A DNA stretch of 64,000 nucleotides, from positions 1 to 64,000 of the forward strand of contig NZ_LSJS01000292.1 of assembly GCF_001557325.1 (NCBI RefSeq). Reading direction: 5' to 3'. Source of the stretch: Erythrobacter donghaensis (lineage in GTDB: Bacteria; Pseudomonadota; Alphaproteobacteria; Sphingomonadales; Sphingomonadaceae). The notes beneath the pieces were generated by a model that had not been told where the DNA came from, made no database searches, and saw nothing but the letters and a program-made list of their open reading frames with translations. Of this stretch, positions 44,740 through 53,774 are shown piece after piece. How positions within the stretch are numbered: position 1 is the first letter of the stretch; each line of letters opens with the position of its first letter. Position numbers and translations under genes: made by a program.

Positions 44740-45584
44740 ACGCCCGCGCTCGCCGCCGTCACTTGCCGACCGTCGCGCGCAAACGCCGCCAGCTCGTATC
44801 CCGTCTCGTCCTTGCGCATCACCAGATGCAGCGGCTCGCCCGCGATGGCGGGGGAGAGGCCGCGGAATTGGAACCTTCGCAGGCGGTTCTCGCCCAGTTC
44901 GCGCGCCGCGAGTTGCAGCAGCAGGCTGGCGTTGAGCGGCCCGTGGACCACGAGGCCCCGATAGCGCTCGACCTGTTCGGCATAGGGCGCGTCATAGTGG
45001 ATACGGTGGGTGTTGAAGGTCAGCGCCGAATAGCGGAACAGCAGCCGCGGGTCCGGGGTGAGGTTGCGGTGCGCCTCCCATCCCGAGGGATCGAACGCGG
45101 CCTCACCCGGTGGCGGGGGCGAGAGCGGCGCATCGGGCGCGGCGGCCTCGCGGTAGACGAGCGTCTGCGTTTCGACGACTGCCACGGTGCCGTTCGCCTG
45201 AGTGACATGCTCGACATCGACGAAGGCGAGGCGGCCCGAGCCGCCCGCCTTCTCGCTTATTGCCGCAACTCGGCTGCTCCGCTCGATCACCGCGCCGATA
45301 GCGATGGGGGCGTGGAAGGCGATCTTGCTCGAAGCCCACATCCGGCGCGGCATGGGGAAGGGGGGGAGGAAGCTCGCGGCGCTGTCATCGCGCGCCGGAT
45401 GCCCGTCCTCGCCCAGCAGCGCGGTGGGCGCATCGGGGGTGCACAGGGCGAAGTGGATGCCCTGCGGCATGATCGCCGGATCGGGGCGCGGCAGGTCGAA
45501 GGTGGCGAGCCAGCGCGCCGCCAGCCCCTCGTCGAGACGGTCGGCGGCGCGGGTCTCGCGCCCGATCCATGCGTCGAAGCTCAC
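44736..45584 (-). CDS. MaoC/FAS1-like dehydratase (mesaconyl-C4-CoA hydratase-like)
   Basis: A 282-aa double hot-dog protein of the HTD2/FAS1-like dehydratase group. The N-terminal half has PMPRRMWASSKIAFH and the C-terminal half FRYSALTFNTHRIHYD with the hydratase Asp/His pattern. Family members include mesaconyl-C4-CoA hydratase (Meh) of the 3-hydroxypropionate bicycle and hydroxyacyl dehydratases. GTG 45584 overlaps the thiolase stop (GTGA). It closes the four-gene CoA cluster. Confidence 0.88.
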   Translation of the reverse strand: MSFDAWIGRETRAADRLDEGLAARWLATFDLPRPDPAIMPQGIHFALCTPDAPTALLGEDGHPARDDSAASFLPPFPMPRRMWASSKIAFHAPIAIGAVIERSSRVAAISEKAGGSGRLAFVDVEHVTQANGTVAVVETQTLVYREAAAPDAPLSPPPPGEAAFDPSGWEAHRNLTPDPRLLFRYSALTFNTHRIHYDAPYAEQVERYRGLVVHGPLNASLLLQLAARELGENRLRRFQFRGLSPAIAGEPLHLVMRKDETGYELAAFARDGRQVTAASAGV

Positions 45585-46807
45585 GCCGCCCGCTCGAACA
45601 CCGCCGCGATCCCCTGCCCGCCGCCGATGCACATGGTCTCGAGCCCGTAGCGCACGCCCCTTCTGTGCATCTCGTGCGCCATGTCGGCGAGGATGCGGCC
45701 CCCGGTTGCGCCGATGGGGTGGCCGAGGCTGATGCCCGATCCGTTGACGTTGAGGATCTCGCGGCGGGAGTCGTCGTCCGACCAGCCCCAGCCCTTGAGC
45801 ACGGCGAGCACCTGCGGGGCGAAGGCCTCGTTGAGTTCGACAAGGCCGATGTCGTCCCATGAGTAACCGCGCCGCGCGAACAGGCGCTCCACCGCCGGCA
45901 CCGGGCCGATGCCCATGCGCGAGGGGTCACAGCCCGCCGCGGCCCAGCCGCCAAACCACAGCATCGGGGTGAGGCCGAGTTCCTCGAGCTTGTCCTCCGC
46001 TACCACCAGACAGGCGGCGGCCGCATCGTTCTGCTGGCTGGCGTTGCCCGCGGTGACGATGGCTTCGGGATCGCGGCGCAGGTCGATCGGGGCGAGCTTG
46101 CCCAAGGTCTCCATGCTCGCGTCGGCGCGATAACCCTCGTCATGGTCGAAGATGACCGCGTCGCCCTTGCGCTGCGGGATCGCCACCGGGACGAGTTGCT
46201 CGGCGAACTTGCCCTCGGTCCAGGCGCGGGCGGCATTCTGGTGGGAGCGGACCGCGAAGGCGTCGGCCTCCTCGCGGGTGATGCCGTAATCCTTGGCGAG
46301 GTTCTCCGCCGTCTCGATCATCCCGGTGATCACCCCGAAGCGTTCGATCGGCTGGCTCATCACCCGGCCCCGGCTGAGGCGATCATGCAGCACCATGTCG
46401 CCCATCCTGACGCCCCCGCGCGCGGCGAGGGTGTAGTGCTCGACATTCGACATGCTCTCCACGCCGCCCGCGACCACCACGTCGGCCATCCCGGTCTCGA
46501 CCATCATCGCCGCCGTCGCCACCGCCTGCACGCCCGAGCCGCAGCGGCGGTCAAGCTGGAAACCGGGCACCTCGATGGGGAGCCCCGCCGCAAGCCAGCT
46601 CCAGTGGCCGATCGCGGGGGCCTCGCCATTGCCGTAGCCCTGCGAGAACACGACATCGTCGACGCGCTCCGGGTCGATGCCGGAACGCTCGATCAGCGCC
46701 TTGAGGATCACCGCGCCGAGCTCGCCCGCGTTCATGCTGGAAAGCCCGCCGAGGAACTTGCCCACCGGGGTGCGCAGGGGCGAAACGATGGCGGCGCGTC
46801 TGGTCAT
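45581..46807 (-). CDS. Thiolase (acetyl-CoA C-acyltransferase family)
   Basis: A 408-aa thiolase. Nucleophilic Cys in DRRCGSGVQAVA (about C90), catalytic His in SLGHPIGATGG (about H362) and second Cys in TMCIGGGQG (about C390). Substrate-covering loop includes GVESMSNVEHY. Both degradative and biosynthetic roles are possible; the neighbouring dehydrogenase, CoA transferase and dehydratase favour catabolism. Its start overlaps the CoA transferase stop by 4 nt. Confidence 0.95.
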   Translation of the reverse strand: MTRRAAIVSPLRTPVGKFLGGLSSMNAGELGAVILKALIERSGIDPERVDDVVFSQGYGNGEAPAIGHWSWLAAGLPIEVPGFQLDRRCGSGVQAVATAAMMVETGMADVVVAGGVESMSNVEHYTLAARGGVRMGDMVLHDRLSRGRVMSQPIERFGVITGMIETAENLAKDYGITREEADAFAVRSHQNAARAWTEGKFAEQLVPVAIPQRKGDAVIFDHDEGYRADASMETLGKLAPIDLRRDPEAIVTAGNASQQNDAAAACLVVAEDKLEELGLTPMLWFGGWAAAGCDPSRMGIGPVPAVERLFARRGYSWDDIGLVELNEAFAPQVLAVLKGWGWSDDDSRREILNVNGSGISLGHPIGATGGRILADMAHEMHRRGVRYGLETMCIGGGQGIAAVFERAA

Positions 46808-48036
46808 TGCTTGTCCTTGTCAGAAAGAGCCACGGTGCCCGCATCGACCAGCTTGCCGATGGCGCCGGAGGAGAGGCCCAGCTTCTCGGCCAGCACTTCC
46901 TCGGAATGCTGGCCGAGATAGGGCGCGGGCGCAGGGTCGCCTGCTGCGCGGCCCGGAAGGTTCGCGAAGCTGCGGGTGGCGGGGTATTCGAAGCCGCTCG
47001 GGTTGGCGGGCGAGGGGCCGAACAGCGGGTTGTCCGCCACCAGCACCGGGTCGTTGGCGGCCTCGTGGGCGGTGCGGTAGCGTTCGAAGGTGCAGCCCTC
47101 GGCGGCCATTCGCGATGCGAGGGTCGCGTAATCCATCCCGTCCGCGGTCTGCTGGAACAGGTCGAACAGGGCGTGGCGGTGCTGGAAGCGCGGGGTGTCC
47201 CCGTCGGCGAAGCGGACGCCATGCTCGGCCTCGAGCGCGGCGATCCCGGCCTCGAGTCCGAAGGCGCGCACCAGCCCGCTCCACTGCTTGGGAGTCAGCG
47301 CGGCGACCATGAAGCGCACGCCGTCACGGCTGCGGAAATCGCGCCCGAACGCGCCCCAGATCGCATTGCCGAGCCGCTCGCGGTCGCCAACGCGGTAGAG
47401 CACCTCGGCCATCAGCCCGGCGTTCGCCATGGTGCCGATCGCGACGTCGCCCAGCGGCAGGCGCACCTCGCTGCCCTCGCCGGTGCGGTCGCGGTGGCGC
47501 AGCGCGGCGAGCAGGGCGAAGGCGCCATAGGCACCGGTGATGAAGTCCCACGCCGGGAGCACCTGATTCACAGGGGGCGCGGTCGCCGGGTCCCACTCCT
47601 CCGGCCCGCACATCAGCGGGTAGCCCGAGGCGGCGTTGACCGTGAAGTCCATCGCCTGGCGCCCGTCGTGCCAGCCCATGATGCGCAAGGAGATCATGTC
47701 CGCGCGCTTGGCCTGCATGGCGGCGTGGCTGAGGAAGGACTGCTCCGGCAGGTTGGTGATGCACTGGCCGACCTTCGCCGCCAGCTCCACCAGCAGCTCG
47801 CGCCCTTGCGGCGATTGCAGATCGAGCGCGACCGACTTCTTGGCGCGGTTGAGGTTCTCCCACGACAGGGACCGACCCTCCCGCGTGAGCATGTAGCGGT
47901 TGTAATCGAGCCCCCCCGCCTTGTGGTCGACCCGGATCACCTCCGCGCCCAGCTGCGCGCAGTAGAGCCCGGCGGTCGGCGAGGCGACGAAGCTTGAAAC
48001 TTCGACGATCGAGAGGTCGTTCAGCAGATTATACAC
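46804..48036 (-). CDS. Class III CoA transferase, Mct-like
   Basis: A 410-aa CaiB/BaiF-family enzyme. N-terminal SIVEVSSFVASPTAGLYCAQLGAEVIRVD and the active-site Asp in LPAWDFITGAYGAFALL (about D165) are clear. Sequence features and AGGLDYNRYM resemble 2-methylfumaroyl-CoA isomerase (Mct) of the 3-hydroxypropionate bicycle more than ordinary formyl- or carnitine-CoA transferases, from remembered Chloroflexus homologues. The start is GTG 48036; a palindromic repeat ends 2 nt upstream and must supply the ribosome-binding site. Confidence 0.9.
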   Translation of the reverse strand: MYNLLNDLSIVEVSSFVASPTAGLYCAQLGAEVIRVDHKAGGLDYNRYMLTREGRSLSWENLNRAKKSVALDLQSPQGRELLVELAAKVGQCITNLPEQSFLSHAAMQAKRADMISLRIMGWHDGRQAMDFTVNAASGYPLMCGPEEWDPATAPPVNQVLPAWDFITGAYGAFALLAALRHRDRTGEGSEVRLPLGDVAIGTMANAGLMAEVLYRVGDRERLGNAIWGAFGRDFRSRDGVRFMVAALTPKQWSGLVRAFGLEAGIAALEAEHGVRFADGDTPRFQHRHALFDLFQQTADGMDYATLASRMAAEGCTFERYRTAHEAANDPVLVADNPLFGPSPANPSGFEYPATRSFANLPGRAAGDPAPAPYLGQHSEEVLAEKLGLSSGAIGKLVDAGTVALSDKDKQ

Positions 48037-48037
48037 A

Positions 48038-48117
48038 TGTCATCCCCGCGAAAGCGGGGACCCAGGGCCACCCGCGGGACCTTGCCGCTCTGGGTTCCCG
48101 CTTTCGCGGGAATGACA
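48038..48117. repeat. 80-bp palindromic repeat between the CoA transferase and dehydrogenase genes
   Basis: Long inverted arms: TGTCATCCCCGCGAAAGCGG + GGACCCAG at one end and CTGGGTTCCC + GCTTTCGCGGGAATGACA at the other, each arm itself a hairpin. This is the TGTCATtCCCGCgAAAGCGGG-type element seen in many proteobacteria. It fills the gap between the ACAD stop and the CoA transferase GTG. Confidence 0.85.
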
Positions 48118-48122
48118 AGGGT

Positions 48123-49325
48123 TCACGCATTCTCTTTCCACTCGCGCAGCATGTGCTTGGCGATCTGGAGCTGGAGGATCTGCGTCGTGCCCTCGTAGAT
48201 GCGGTAGATGCGCGCATCGCGGAAGAAGCGCTCGGCGTCGTATTCGGCGAGGTAGCCCGCCCCGCCGTAGATCTGCACCACGCGGTCGACCACCCGGCCG
48301 CACATCTCGGAGGCGAAGACCTTGAAGGCGGCGGCCTTCACCAGAATGTTCTCGCCACGGTCGGCCCGCGCGGTGACGTCCTTCATCATCGCTTCGGCGG
48401 CGTAGATCTCGATCTCGCTGTCGGCGAGCATCTGCTGGATCAGCTGGAAATTGGCGATCGGCTCGCCGAAGGCCTTGCGCTCGTTGGCGTAGCGCAGCGC
48501 CGAATCCAGCGCGCGGCGGGCATAGCCGGTCGCCGCCGCGCCCACGGAAATGCGCCCGTTGTCGAGGCTCTTCATCGCGAAGACGAAGCCCTTGCCGGTC
48601 TCCCCGCCGAGCAGCGCGTCGCCGGGCACGCGCACATCGTCGAGCATGATGTCGGAAATGTGCGAGCCCGACTGGCCCATCTTCCTGTCGGGCGAGCCGG
48701 TCGAAACCCCCGGCGCGTTCATCGGCACCAGAAAGGCGCTGACATGCGCGTTCTTGGGCAGAGCCTCCTTGCTGGTGCGCGCCATGATCAGCGCGACGTC
48801 GGCGTGGGGGGCGTTGGTGATGTAGCGCTTGGTGCCGTTGAGGATCCAGCCGTTGCCGTCGGGGTCGGGGGTGGCGGTGGTCGCCATCGCCGCGCTGTCG
48901 CTGCCCGAGCCGGGCTCGGTCAGGCCGAAGCAGGCGATCTTGCCTTCCGCGATCTGCGGATACCACTCGGCCTTCTGCGCCTCCGTGGCGCCGTTCTTCA
49001 GCGCGCTCGCGAACATTCCGACATTGATCGAGAAGATCGAACGGTACGCGGGTGCGGCATAGGCCATGATGTTCACGACGCGGGCATATTGCGTCATGTT
49101 GAGCCCCGCGCCGCCGTATTCCTCGGGCACCGAGAGGCCGAACAGGCCCATCTCGCGCATCTCGTTGACGATCGCTTCGGGGATGCGATCCTCGGCGATC
49201 ACCTGCGGCTCGGCCGGGATCAGGCGTTCGCGGACATAGCGCGCGAGCTGCTCGGCGAACTGCTCGAAGGTCTCCTCGTCCATGCCCGGATTGACGGGGG
49301 CGGAGAGAGTGGCGGGGGCGTTCAT
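48123..49325 (-). CDS. Acyl-CoA dehydrogenase
   Basis: A 400-aa FAD-dependent acyl-CoA dehydrogenase. FAD-binding FGLTEPGSGSDSAAM (about residues 133-147), QIYGGAGYLAEYDAERFFRD and the catalytic Glu in YRIYEGTTQIL (about E377). The length and N-terminus are standard. It is the first gene of a minus-strand CoA cluster (dehydrogenase, Mct-like, thiolase, dehydratase) interrupted by a palindromic repeat. The substrate may be a short- or branched-chain acyl-CoA. Confidence 0.95.
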   Translation of the reverse strand: MNAPATLSAPVNPGMDEETFEQFAEQLARYVRERLIPAEPQVIAEDRIPEAIVNEMREMGLFGLSVPEEYGGAGLNMTQYARVVNIMAYAAPAYRSIFSINVGMFASALKNGATEAQKAEWYPQIAEGKIACFGLTEPGSGSDSAAMATTATPDPDGNGWILNGTKRYITNAPHADVALIMARTSKEALPKNAHVSAFLVPMNAPGVSTGSPDRKMGQSGSHISDIMLDDVRVPGDALLGGETGKGFVFAMKSLDNGRISVGAAATGYARRALDSALRYANERKAFGEPIANFQLIQQMLADSEIEIYAAEAMMKDVTARADRGENILVKAAAFKVFASEMCGRVVDRVVQIYGGAGYLAEYDAERFFRDARIYRIYEGTTQILQLQIAKHMLREWKENA

Positions 49326-49361
49326 GGTGTCGGCATCCTTGTGAGGGGGCGCCTCGCCCGC

Positions 49362-49589
49362 CTAGCGGCGGGCCTCGGCGGCGTCGCCTGTCATTTCGGC
49401 AGGGGGAGCGGTGGGCGCATCGGTGGGCAGGGCCTCGGGCGGGAGGCGGCGCTCGTCGAGCATGCTCGCGGCATCGTCTAGCGCCTTGGCCTCGCCCGGG
49501 CTGACCGCGCCGGGATCGCGCGCCTGCTCGCTCCCGCAGGCGGCGAGGACGAGGGCCAGAGCGGCGGCGAGTATCGGGGCGCGAGACAT
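49362..49589 (-). CDS. Small lipoprotein
   Basis: A 75-aa lipoprotein: signal peptide ending in lipobox LAAC (Cys near residue 18), then an acidic, Pro/Ala-rich tail without a folded domain. It follows 12 nt after the neighbouring lipoprotein gene, so they form a pair. Function unknown. Confidence 0.6.
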   Translation of the reverse strand: MSRAPILAAALALVLAACGSEQARDPGAVSPGEAKALDDAASMLDERRLPPEALPTDAPTAPPAEMTGDAAEARR

Positions 49590-49601
49590 CGCGGGCCGGC
49601 C

Positions 49602-49892
49602 CTAGCGGGGCGCGTCTTCGCCTTCGCCAGCGGCCTCGAGCGCCTTGCCCGCGACCGCAGCCGCGGCATCGCCCGCCGCAGTCGCGCCCGGCTCGGGAAC
49701 GGCAGGCTCGGGCGCGTCGGTGGCCGTGGCGGACGGATCGGCGACCGGCGCATCGGCGATCGGCTCGAGCGCGCTGTCGGCGGGCATCTCGACCGTGTCG
49801 GCGCTCGCCTCGGTCGAGGCATCGTCGGCGCTGCCGCACCCGGCGAGGCTGAGGGCGGCGGTCAGGGCGGTAAGGCTCAAAAGCTTGCGCAT
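49602..49892 (-). CDS. Small acidic lipoprotein
   Basis: A 96-aa lipoprotein: lipobox LAGC (Cys near residue 19) followed by an Ala/Pro/Asp/Glu-rich low-complexity tail. Co-directional and 12 nt upstream of the second lipoprotein gene. It may act as a periplasmic spacer or adaptor; no homologue recognised. Confidence 0.65.
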   Translation of the reverse strand: MRKLLSLTALTAALSLAGCGSADDASTEASADTVEMPADSALEPIADAPVADPSATATDAPEPAVPEPGATAAGDAAAAVAGKALEAAGEGEDAPR

Positions 49893-50052
49893 GGCTCGGG
49901 TTCTCTCCTCTCGCGCGGGCGCAGGTCACCGGACCCGGCCGCGATTGCGGGAGCGGTTTAGCCGTGCCTTGCCCCGCCCGCCAAGTGCCAAATGGGCACA
50001 CCCCGCCCGCAAGCGGTGGGGAAGGCCCGGCCGCCGTGATATTCCCCCGCAC

Positions 50053-51015
50053 ATGATCAAGGAAGCCATCCGCCCGCCCCTCGGTGCCCTCGCGCTGCTC
50101 TGCGCCGCCGCCCTGCTGTCCTCCGGTGCCAGCGCGCAGCCCGTGCCCGATGCCTTCACCGTGGTCGAGAGCGGCCAGCGTTTCGCGACGCTTCAGGAAG
50201 CGGTCAATGCGATCGGCCAGGGCCGCGGCACGATCCGCATCGCACCCGGCACCTACCGCCAGTGCGCGGTGCAGGAGGCGGGCGTGATCGTCTACGAAGC
50301 GCCCGAGCCCGGCAGCGTCACCTTCACCGCCCGCTCGTGCGAGGGCAAGGCCGCCTTCGTGCTGCGCGGCATCGGCGCGGAGATCAGGGGCATCACCTTC
50401 TCCAACCTGCGCGTCGCCGACGGCAACGGGGCGGGCATCCGGCTCGAGAAGGGCGCATTGAACGTCGCCTACGCCCGCTTCGAGAACAGCCAGCAGGGCA
50501 TCCTTACCGCCGACGATCCCTCTGGACGGATCTACATCACCCGCTCGACCTTCACCGGGCTCGGCACCTGCGAGAACGCGGCCGGCTGCGCGCACTCGAT
50601 CTACATCGGCAATTACGGCTCGCTCACCGTGCGCGAAAGCCGCTTCGAGCGCGGCATGGGCGGGCACTACGTCAAGGCCCGCAGCGCCGAGGTGGTGATC
50701 GAGAACAACAGCTTCGACGACGCGAACGGCACGGCGACCAATTACATGATCGATCTGCCCGCCGGCAGCGTCGGGCGGATCGCCGACAACTGGTTCGTCC
50801 AGGGGCGCGACAAGGAGAACTACTCCGCCTTCATCGCGCTGGGGGCGGAGGACCTGCTCCACGATTCGGGCGGCCTCAGGGTCGAGAACAACGAGGCGCG
50901 CTTTGTCCCCGGCCTGAGCCGCAACTCGGTGTTCCTCGCCGACTGGACCGGCAGCCGCGTGGTGATGCAGGGCAACAGGATCGCCGCCGGTATCAAGCAG
51001 TACGAGCAGCGCTGA
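50053..51015 (+). CDS. Secreted right-handed beta-helix protein
   Basis: A 320-aa exported protein with signal peptide (about residues 1-28, ending SGASAQ) followed by beta-helix repeats (ITFSNLRVADGNGAG, LTVRESRFERGMGG, VIENNSFDDANG). The fold is that of pectate-lyase-like or parallel beta-helix domains, often binding or cleaving polysaccharides. No catalytic triad is obvious. ATG 50053; the frame is open upstream in antisense to the lipoprotein genes. Confidence 0.85.
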   Translation: MIKEAIRPPLGALALLCAAALLSSGASAQPVPDAFTVVESGQRFATLQEAVNAIGQGRGTIRIAPGTYRQCAVQEAGVIVYEAPEPGSVTFTARSCEGKAAFVLRGIGAEIRGITFSNLRVADGNGAGIRLEKGALNVAYARFENSQQGILTADDPSGRIYITRSTFTGLGTCENAAGCAHSIYIGNYGSLTVRESRFERGMGGHYVKARSAEVVIENNSFDDANGTATNYMIDLPAGSVGRIADNWFVQGRDKENYSAFIALGAEDLLHDSGGLRVENNEARFVPGLSRNSVFLADWTGSRVVMQGNRIAAGIKQYEQR

Positions 51016-51037
51016 GGCGTACGGCCCGGGCGCGCCG

Positions 51038-51760
51038 TCAGCTGGCGGGGGCGTCTTCCTCGAAGGTGATGTCCACCTCGACGCCGAGTTCCGCCGCAAT
51101 CGCCTTCGCGCGTTCGACAATCGCGCGCCCGCGACCGGGAGGCACCTCGTCGGCGACCGCTTCGAGGCTCTGCTGCGCCTCCTCGTTGCCCATCGCGGCA
51201 GAGGCGAGGAACCAGGCTGAGGCCTCCTCCACGTTCTGCGTGACGCCCTCGCCGAGGTAGAACATGATCCCCACCCCGCGCACGCCGTGGGCATGGCCGA
51301 GCTTGGCTGCGGCGAGATAGTTGGCCATCGCCGCGGTGTGGTCTTTCGGCGTGCCGCGCCCGGTCGCCTGCATCACCGCGAGGCTGACCAGCGCGGCGGG
51401 GAAATTGCGGCCCGCCGCATCGCGGAACAGGGCGACGGCTTCCTCGGGGCTGCCCTTCACCGCGCCCCGGTCGATCAGCACGCCCAAGCGCCACGCGGCA
51501 TGGTTGTCGCCACCGGCTGCGGCCTTGCGGTAGTGCTCGGCGGCCTTGCCGAGATCGACCTTGCGGCCCTTGCCGGTTTCGTGGAACCAGCCGAGCCAGT
51601 CCTCCGCGTCGGCATCGCCGCGCCTGGCGGCGGCGCGGGCGAGGTCATAGGCCTCCGCGACCTTGCCCTGAGTGACCAGCGCTTCGACCTCCTCGTCGAG
51701 GGTCGGCAGGGTGTTGGCGGTGCCGAAAACGAAAGCCAGGGCGAGAATCAGCGCGCGCAT
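51038..51760 (-). CDS. Sel1-repeat protein, exported
   Basis: A 240-aa protein with a signal peptide (about residues 1-17) and four to five Sel1/TPR-like repeats of about 36 residues (DAEDWLGWFHETGKGRKVDLGKA, AAWRLGVLIDRGAVKGS, AALVSLAVMQATGRGTPKD, GVRGVGIMFYLGEGVTQN). It probably mediates protein interactions in the periplasm. Start ATG 51760; the reading frame continues upstream without a start that gives a better N-terminus. Confidence 0.85.
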   Translation of the reverse strand: MRALILALAFVFGTANTLPTLDEEVEALVTQGKVAEAYDLARAAARRGDADAEDWLGWFHETGKGRKVDLGKAAEHYRKAAAGGDNHAAWRLGVLIDRGAVKGSPEEAVALFRDAAGRNFPAALVSLAVMQATGRGTPKDHTAAMANYLAAAKLGHAHGVRGVGIMFYLGEGVTQNVEEASAWFLASAAMGNEEAQQSLEAVADEVPPGRGRAIVERAKAIAAELGVEVDITFEEDAPAS

Positions 51761-51822
51761 CGTGGGGTCTCCCCGGTTGCAGGGCCGCGATGGTCGGCCA
51801 AAAGGCGCGCGGGCGCAAGGCG

Positions 51823-52941
51823 TTAGGTGAGCAGATGCCCTGACCGGTCCCGCTTGGTCGCCAGATAGCGCGCGTTGTGGGGGTTTTCGGGCAGCTGGTG
51901 CGGCACCCGCTCGCTCACCGTGATCCCCGCCGCCTCGAGCGCGCGGACTTTTGCCGGGTTGTTGGTGAGCAAGCGAATGGTGGTCGCCCCCAGCAGCTCG
52001 AGCATCCGCGCCGCCACGGGGAAATCGCGTGCTTCGTCGGGGAGGCCAAGGCGCTGGTTGGCCTCGACCGTGTCGAACCCCTGATCCTGCAGGCGATAGG
52101 CGCGCAGCTTGTTGATGAGGCCGATCCCGCGCCCCTCCTGCCGCATGTAGAGCAGCACGCCCCACCCGCCCGACGCGCTCGCCTCGTGCGCCATGGCGTG
52201 GAGCGCGGCGTCGAGCTGCGGGCCGCAGTCGCATTTGAGGCTGCCGAGGATGTCGCCTGTCAGGCACTCGGAGTGGAGGCGGACGAGCGGCTGGCGGTCG
52301 CCGGTCTGCCGGCCGATGATCAGGGCGACGTGTTCGCGCAGGTCGGCATTGGAGCGAAAGGCGACGATCTCGGCATCCTCGCAGGCGCTGACCGGCAGGC
52401 GCGCGCGGGTGACGATCTTGAGCGCGCCCGCGTCGGCATAGGCGGCCAGATCGCCGAGGCTGACGGGGAGCGCCTCGCCTGCGGCTTCGGCGTCGACCAT
52501 GAAGGCAGGGAGAATGCCCGCGATCCGCGCCAGTTCGAGCGCGGCCGTGGCGGTCTCGGCCCAGTCGAGGCTCACCGCCTTGAACGGGCCCTTGAGGGGG
52601 TTGCCGAGGTCCAATGCCGGATCGGCGATGGGGAGCGCATCGCGCAAGCTGAAATCCTCGCCCCCCGCGATCAGCACCGGCGCGTGGGGCACGGCGGCCT
52701 CTTTCTGGTTGGCGAGCTTCAATGTCGCAGCACGCGCGGCGGAGATCAGCATTTGCGGCGCGCGGGCATCGGGCGCGGTGGCGGTTTCGACCGGGAGCAG
52801 AACCGGCCCGCCCTCGAACGCCAGCGGCCAGCCGTGGCGCAGCGCGTCGACGGCCTGCGCCGCGCGGCGTTCAGGCGATGGCCCGAGCGTCAGAGGTCGA
52901 ACTCCGTGATCAGCGGCACGTGATCCGACGGCTGCTCCCAC
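51823..52941 (-). CDS. ribA: GTP cyclohydrolase II (RibA), N-terminal RibB-like region
   Basis: A protein of about 372 aa. The C-terminal RibA domain opens GTP in riboflavin synthesis: Zn cysteines in LHSECLTGD and LKCDCGPQL, active-site RQEGRGIGLINKLRAY. The N-terminal half is a degenerate RibB-like domain (QAVDALRHGWPLAF), common in sphingomonads. The start is uncertain: no ATG/GTG/TTG lies just before the domain, so I use GTG 52941, which overlaps xth by 52 nt. Confidence 0.9.
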   Translation of the reverse strand: MGAAVGSRAADHGVRPLTLGPSPERRAAQAVDALRHGWPLAFEGGPVLLPVETATAPDARAPQMLISAARAATLKLANQKEAAVPHAPVLIAGGEDFSLRDALPIADPALDLGNPLKGPFKAVSLDWAETATAALELARIAGILPAFMVDAEAAGEALPVSLGDLAAYADAGALKIVTRARLPVSACEDAEIVAFRSNADLREHVALIIGRQTGDRQPLVRLHSECLTGDILGSLKCDCGPQLDAALHAMAHEASASGGWGVLLYMRQEGRGIGLINKLRAYRLQDQGFDTVEANQRLGLPDEARDFPVAARMLELLGATTIRLLTNNPAKVRALEAAGITVSERVPHQLPENPHNARYLATKRDRSGHLLT

Positions 52942-53678
52942 GCCCGCGCGCCTTCCAGCACCCGGTGCGCCCGCGATTGCCGCGCGACCTCGGGCGAGGC
53001 CCACATGTGATCGAGGCGGCGGCCCTTGTCGTTCTCCTGCCAGCCGGGATTGCGGTAGCTCCACCACGAGTAATAGCGCTGCGGGGCGGGGATGTGCTGG
53101 CGGCCAAGATCGACCCAGCCGTGGGCGTCCCGGAACCGGCCCAGCGTCTCCACCTCGATCGGCGTGTGGCTGACGACCTTCAAGAGCTGCTTGTGGCTCC
53201 ACACGTCGCTTTCGAGCGGGGCGATGTTGAAATCGCCGACGATCAGCGTCGGCTTGTCGAGCGTGTCGGCCCACTTGGTCATCCGCCCGAGAAAATCGAG
53301 CTTCTGGCCGAACTTGGGGTTCAATTCGCGGTCGGGAATGTCGCCGCCCGCCGGGATGTAGACGTTCTCGACGAGGAGATCCTTGCCCAGTACCTCGACC
53401 CCGATATGCCGCGCCTCGCCATTGTCCTGCCAGTCGTGGCGGGTGACCTCGCGGATCGGCACGCGGGAGACCGTCGCGACCCCGTGATAGCCCTTCTGCC
53501 CGCTCACCGCCTGGTGGGTGTAGCCCAGCGCCGCCAATGCCTCGGCGGGGAAGAGGTGGCTCTCGCACTTGATCTCCTGCAGGCACAGGATGTCGGGCGC
53601 GGCCTCGGTGAGCAGCTTCTCGATCAGGCCGACGCGCAGGCGTGCGGAGTTGATGTTCCAGGTCGCGACGGTCAGCAT
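52890..53678 (-). CDS. xth: Exodeoxyribonuclease III
   Basis: A 262-aa AP endonuclease of the exonuclease III family. Motifs WNINSARLRVG (Asn), CLQEIKCE (metal Glu), VGDFNIAP (Asp/Asn) and PSDHVPLITEF (Asp-His pair) are all present. It repairs abasic sites. Start ATG 53678, divergent from phoA with a 96-nt gap. Its 3' end overlaps the beginning of the ribA frame. Confidence 0.95.
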   Translation of the reverse strand: MLTVATWNINSARLRVGLIEKLLTEAAPDILCLQEIKCESHLFPAEALAALGYTHQAVSGQKGYHGVATVSRVPIREVTRHDWQDNGEARHIGVEVLGKDLLVENVYIPAGGDIPDRELNPKFGQKLDFLGRMTKWADTLDKPTLIVGDFNIAPLESDVWSHKQLLKVVSHTPIEVETLGRFRDAHGWVDLGRQHIPAPQRYYSWWSYRNPGWQENDKGRRLDHMWASPEVARQSRAHRVLEGARAWEQPSDHVPLITEFDL

Positions 53679-53774
53679 GGGGCGGACTTAGTTGTCCGCG
53701 AGCGAAAGTTCTAGCTTTCACTTTATCGTCAAACGGCGGCGCGATAGGGCGGGGCACCTGACCGGAGACCCGCC

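Noticed and set aside
48040-51294. Long minus-strand frame spanning the acyl-CoA dehydrogenase and beyond
   Set aside because: It crosses several real genes in another frame and has no protein-like features.
53704-53719. Pho box upstream of phoA
   Set aside because: The dyad GAAAG-6 nt-CTTTC lacks the direct CTGTCAT-type repeats of a PhoB site.
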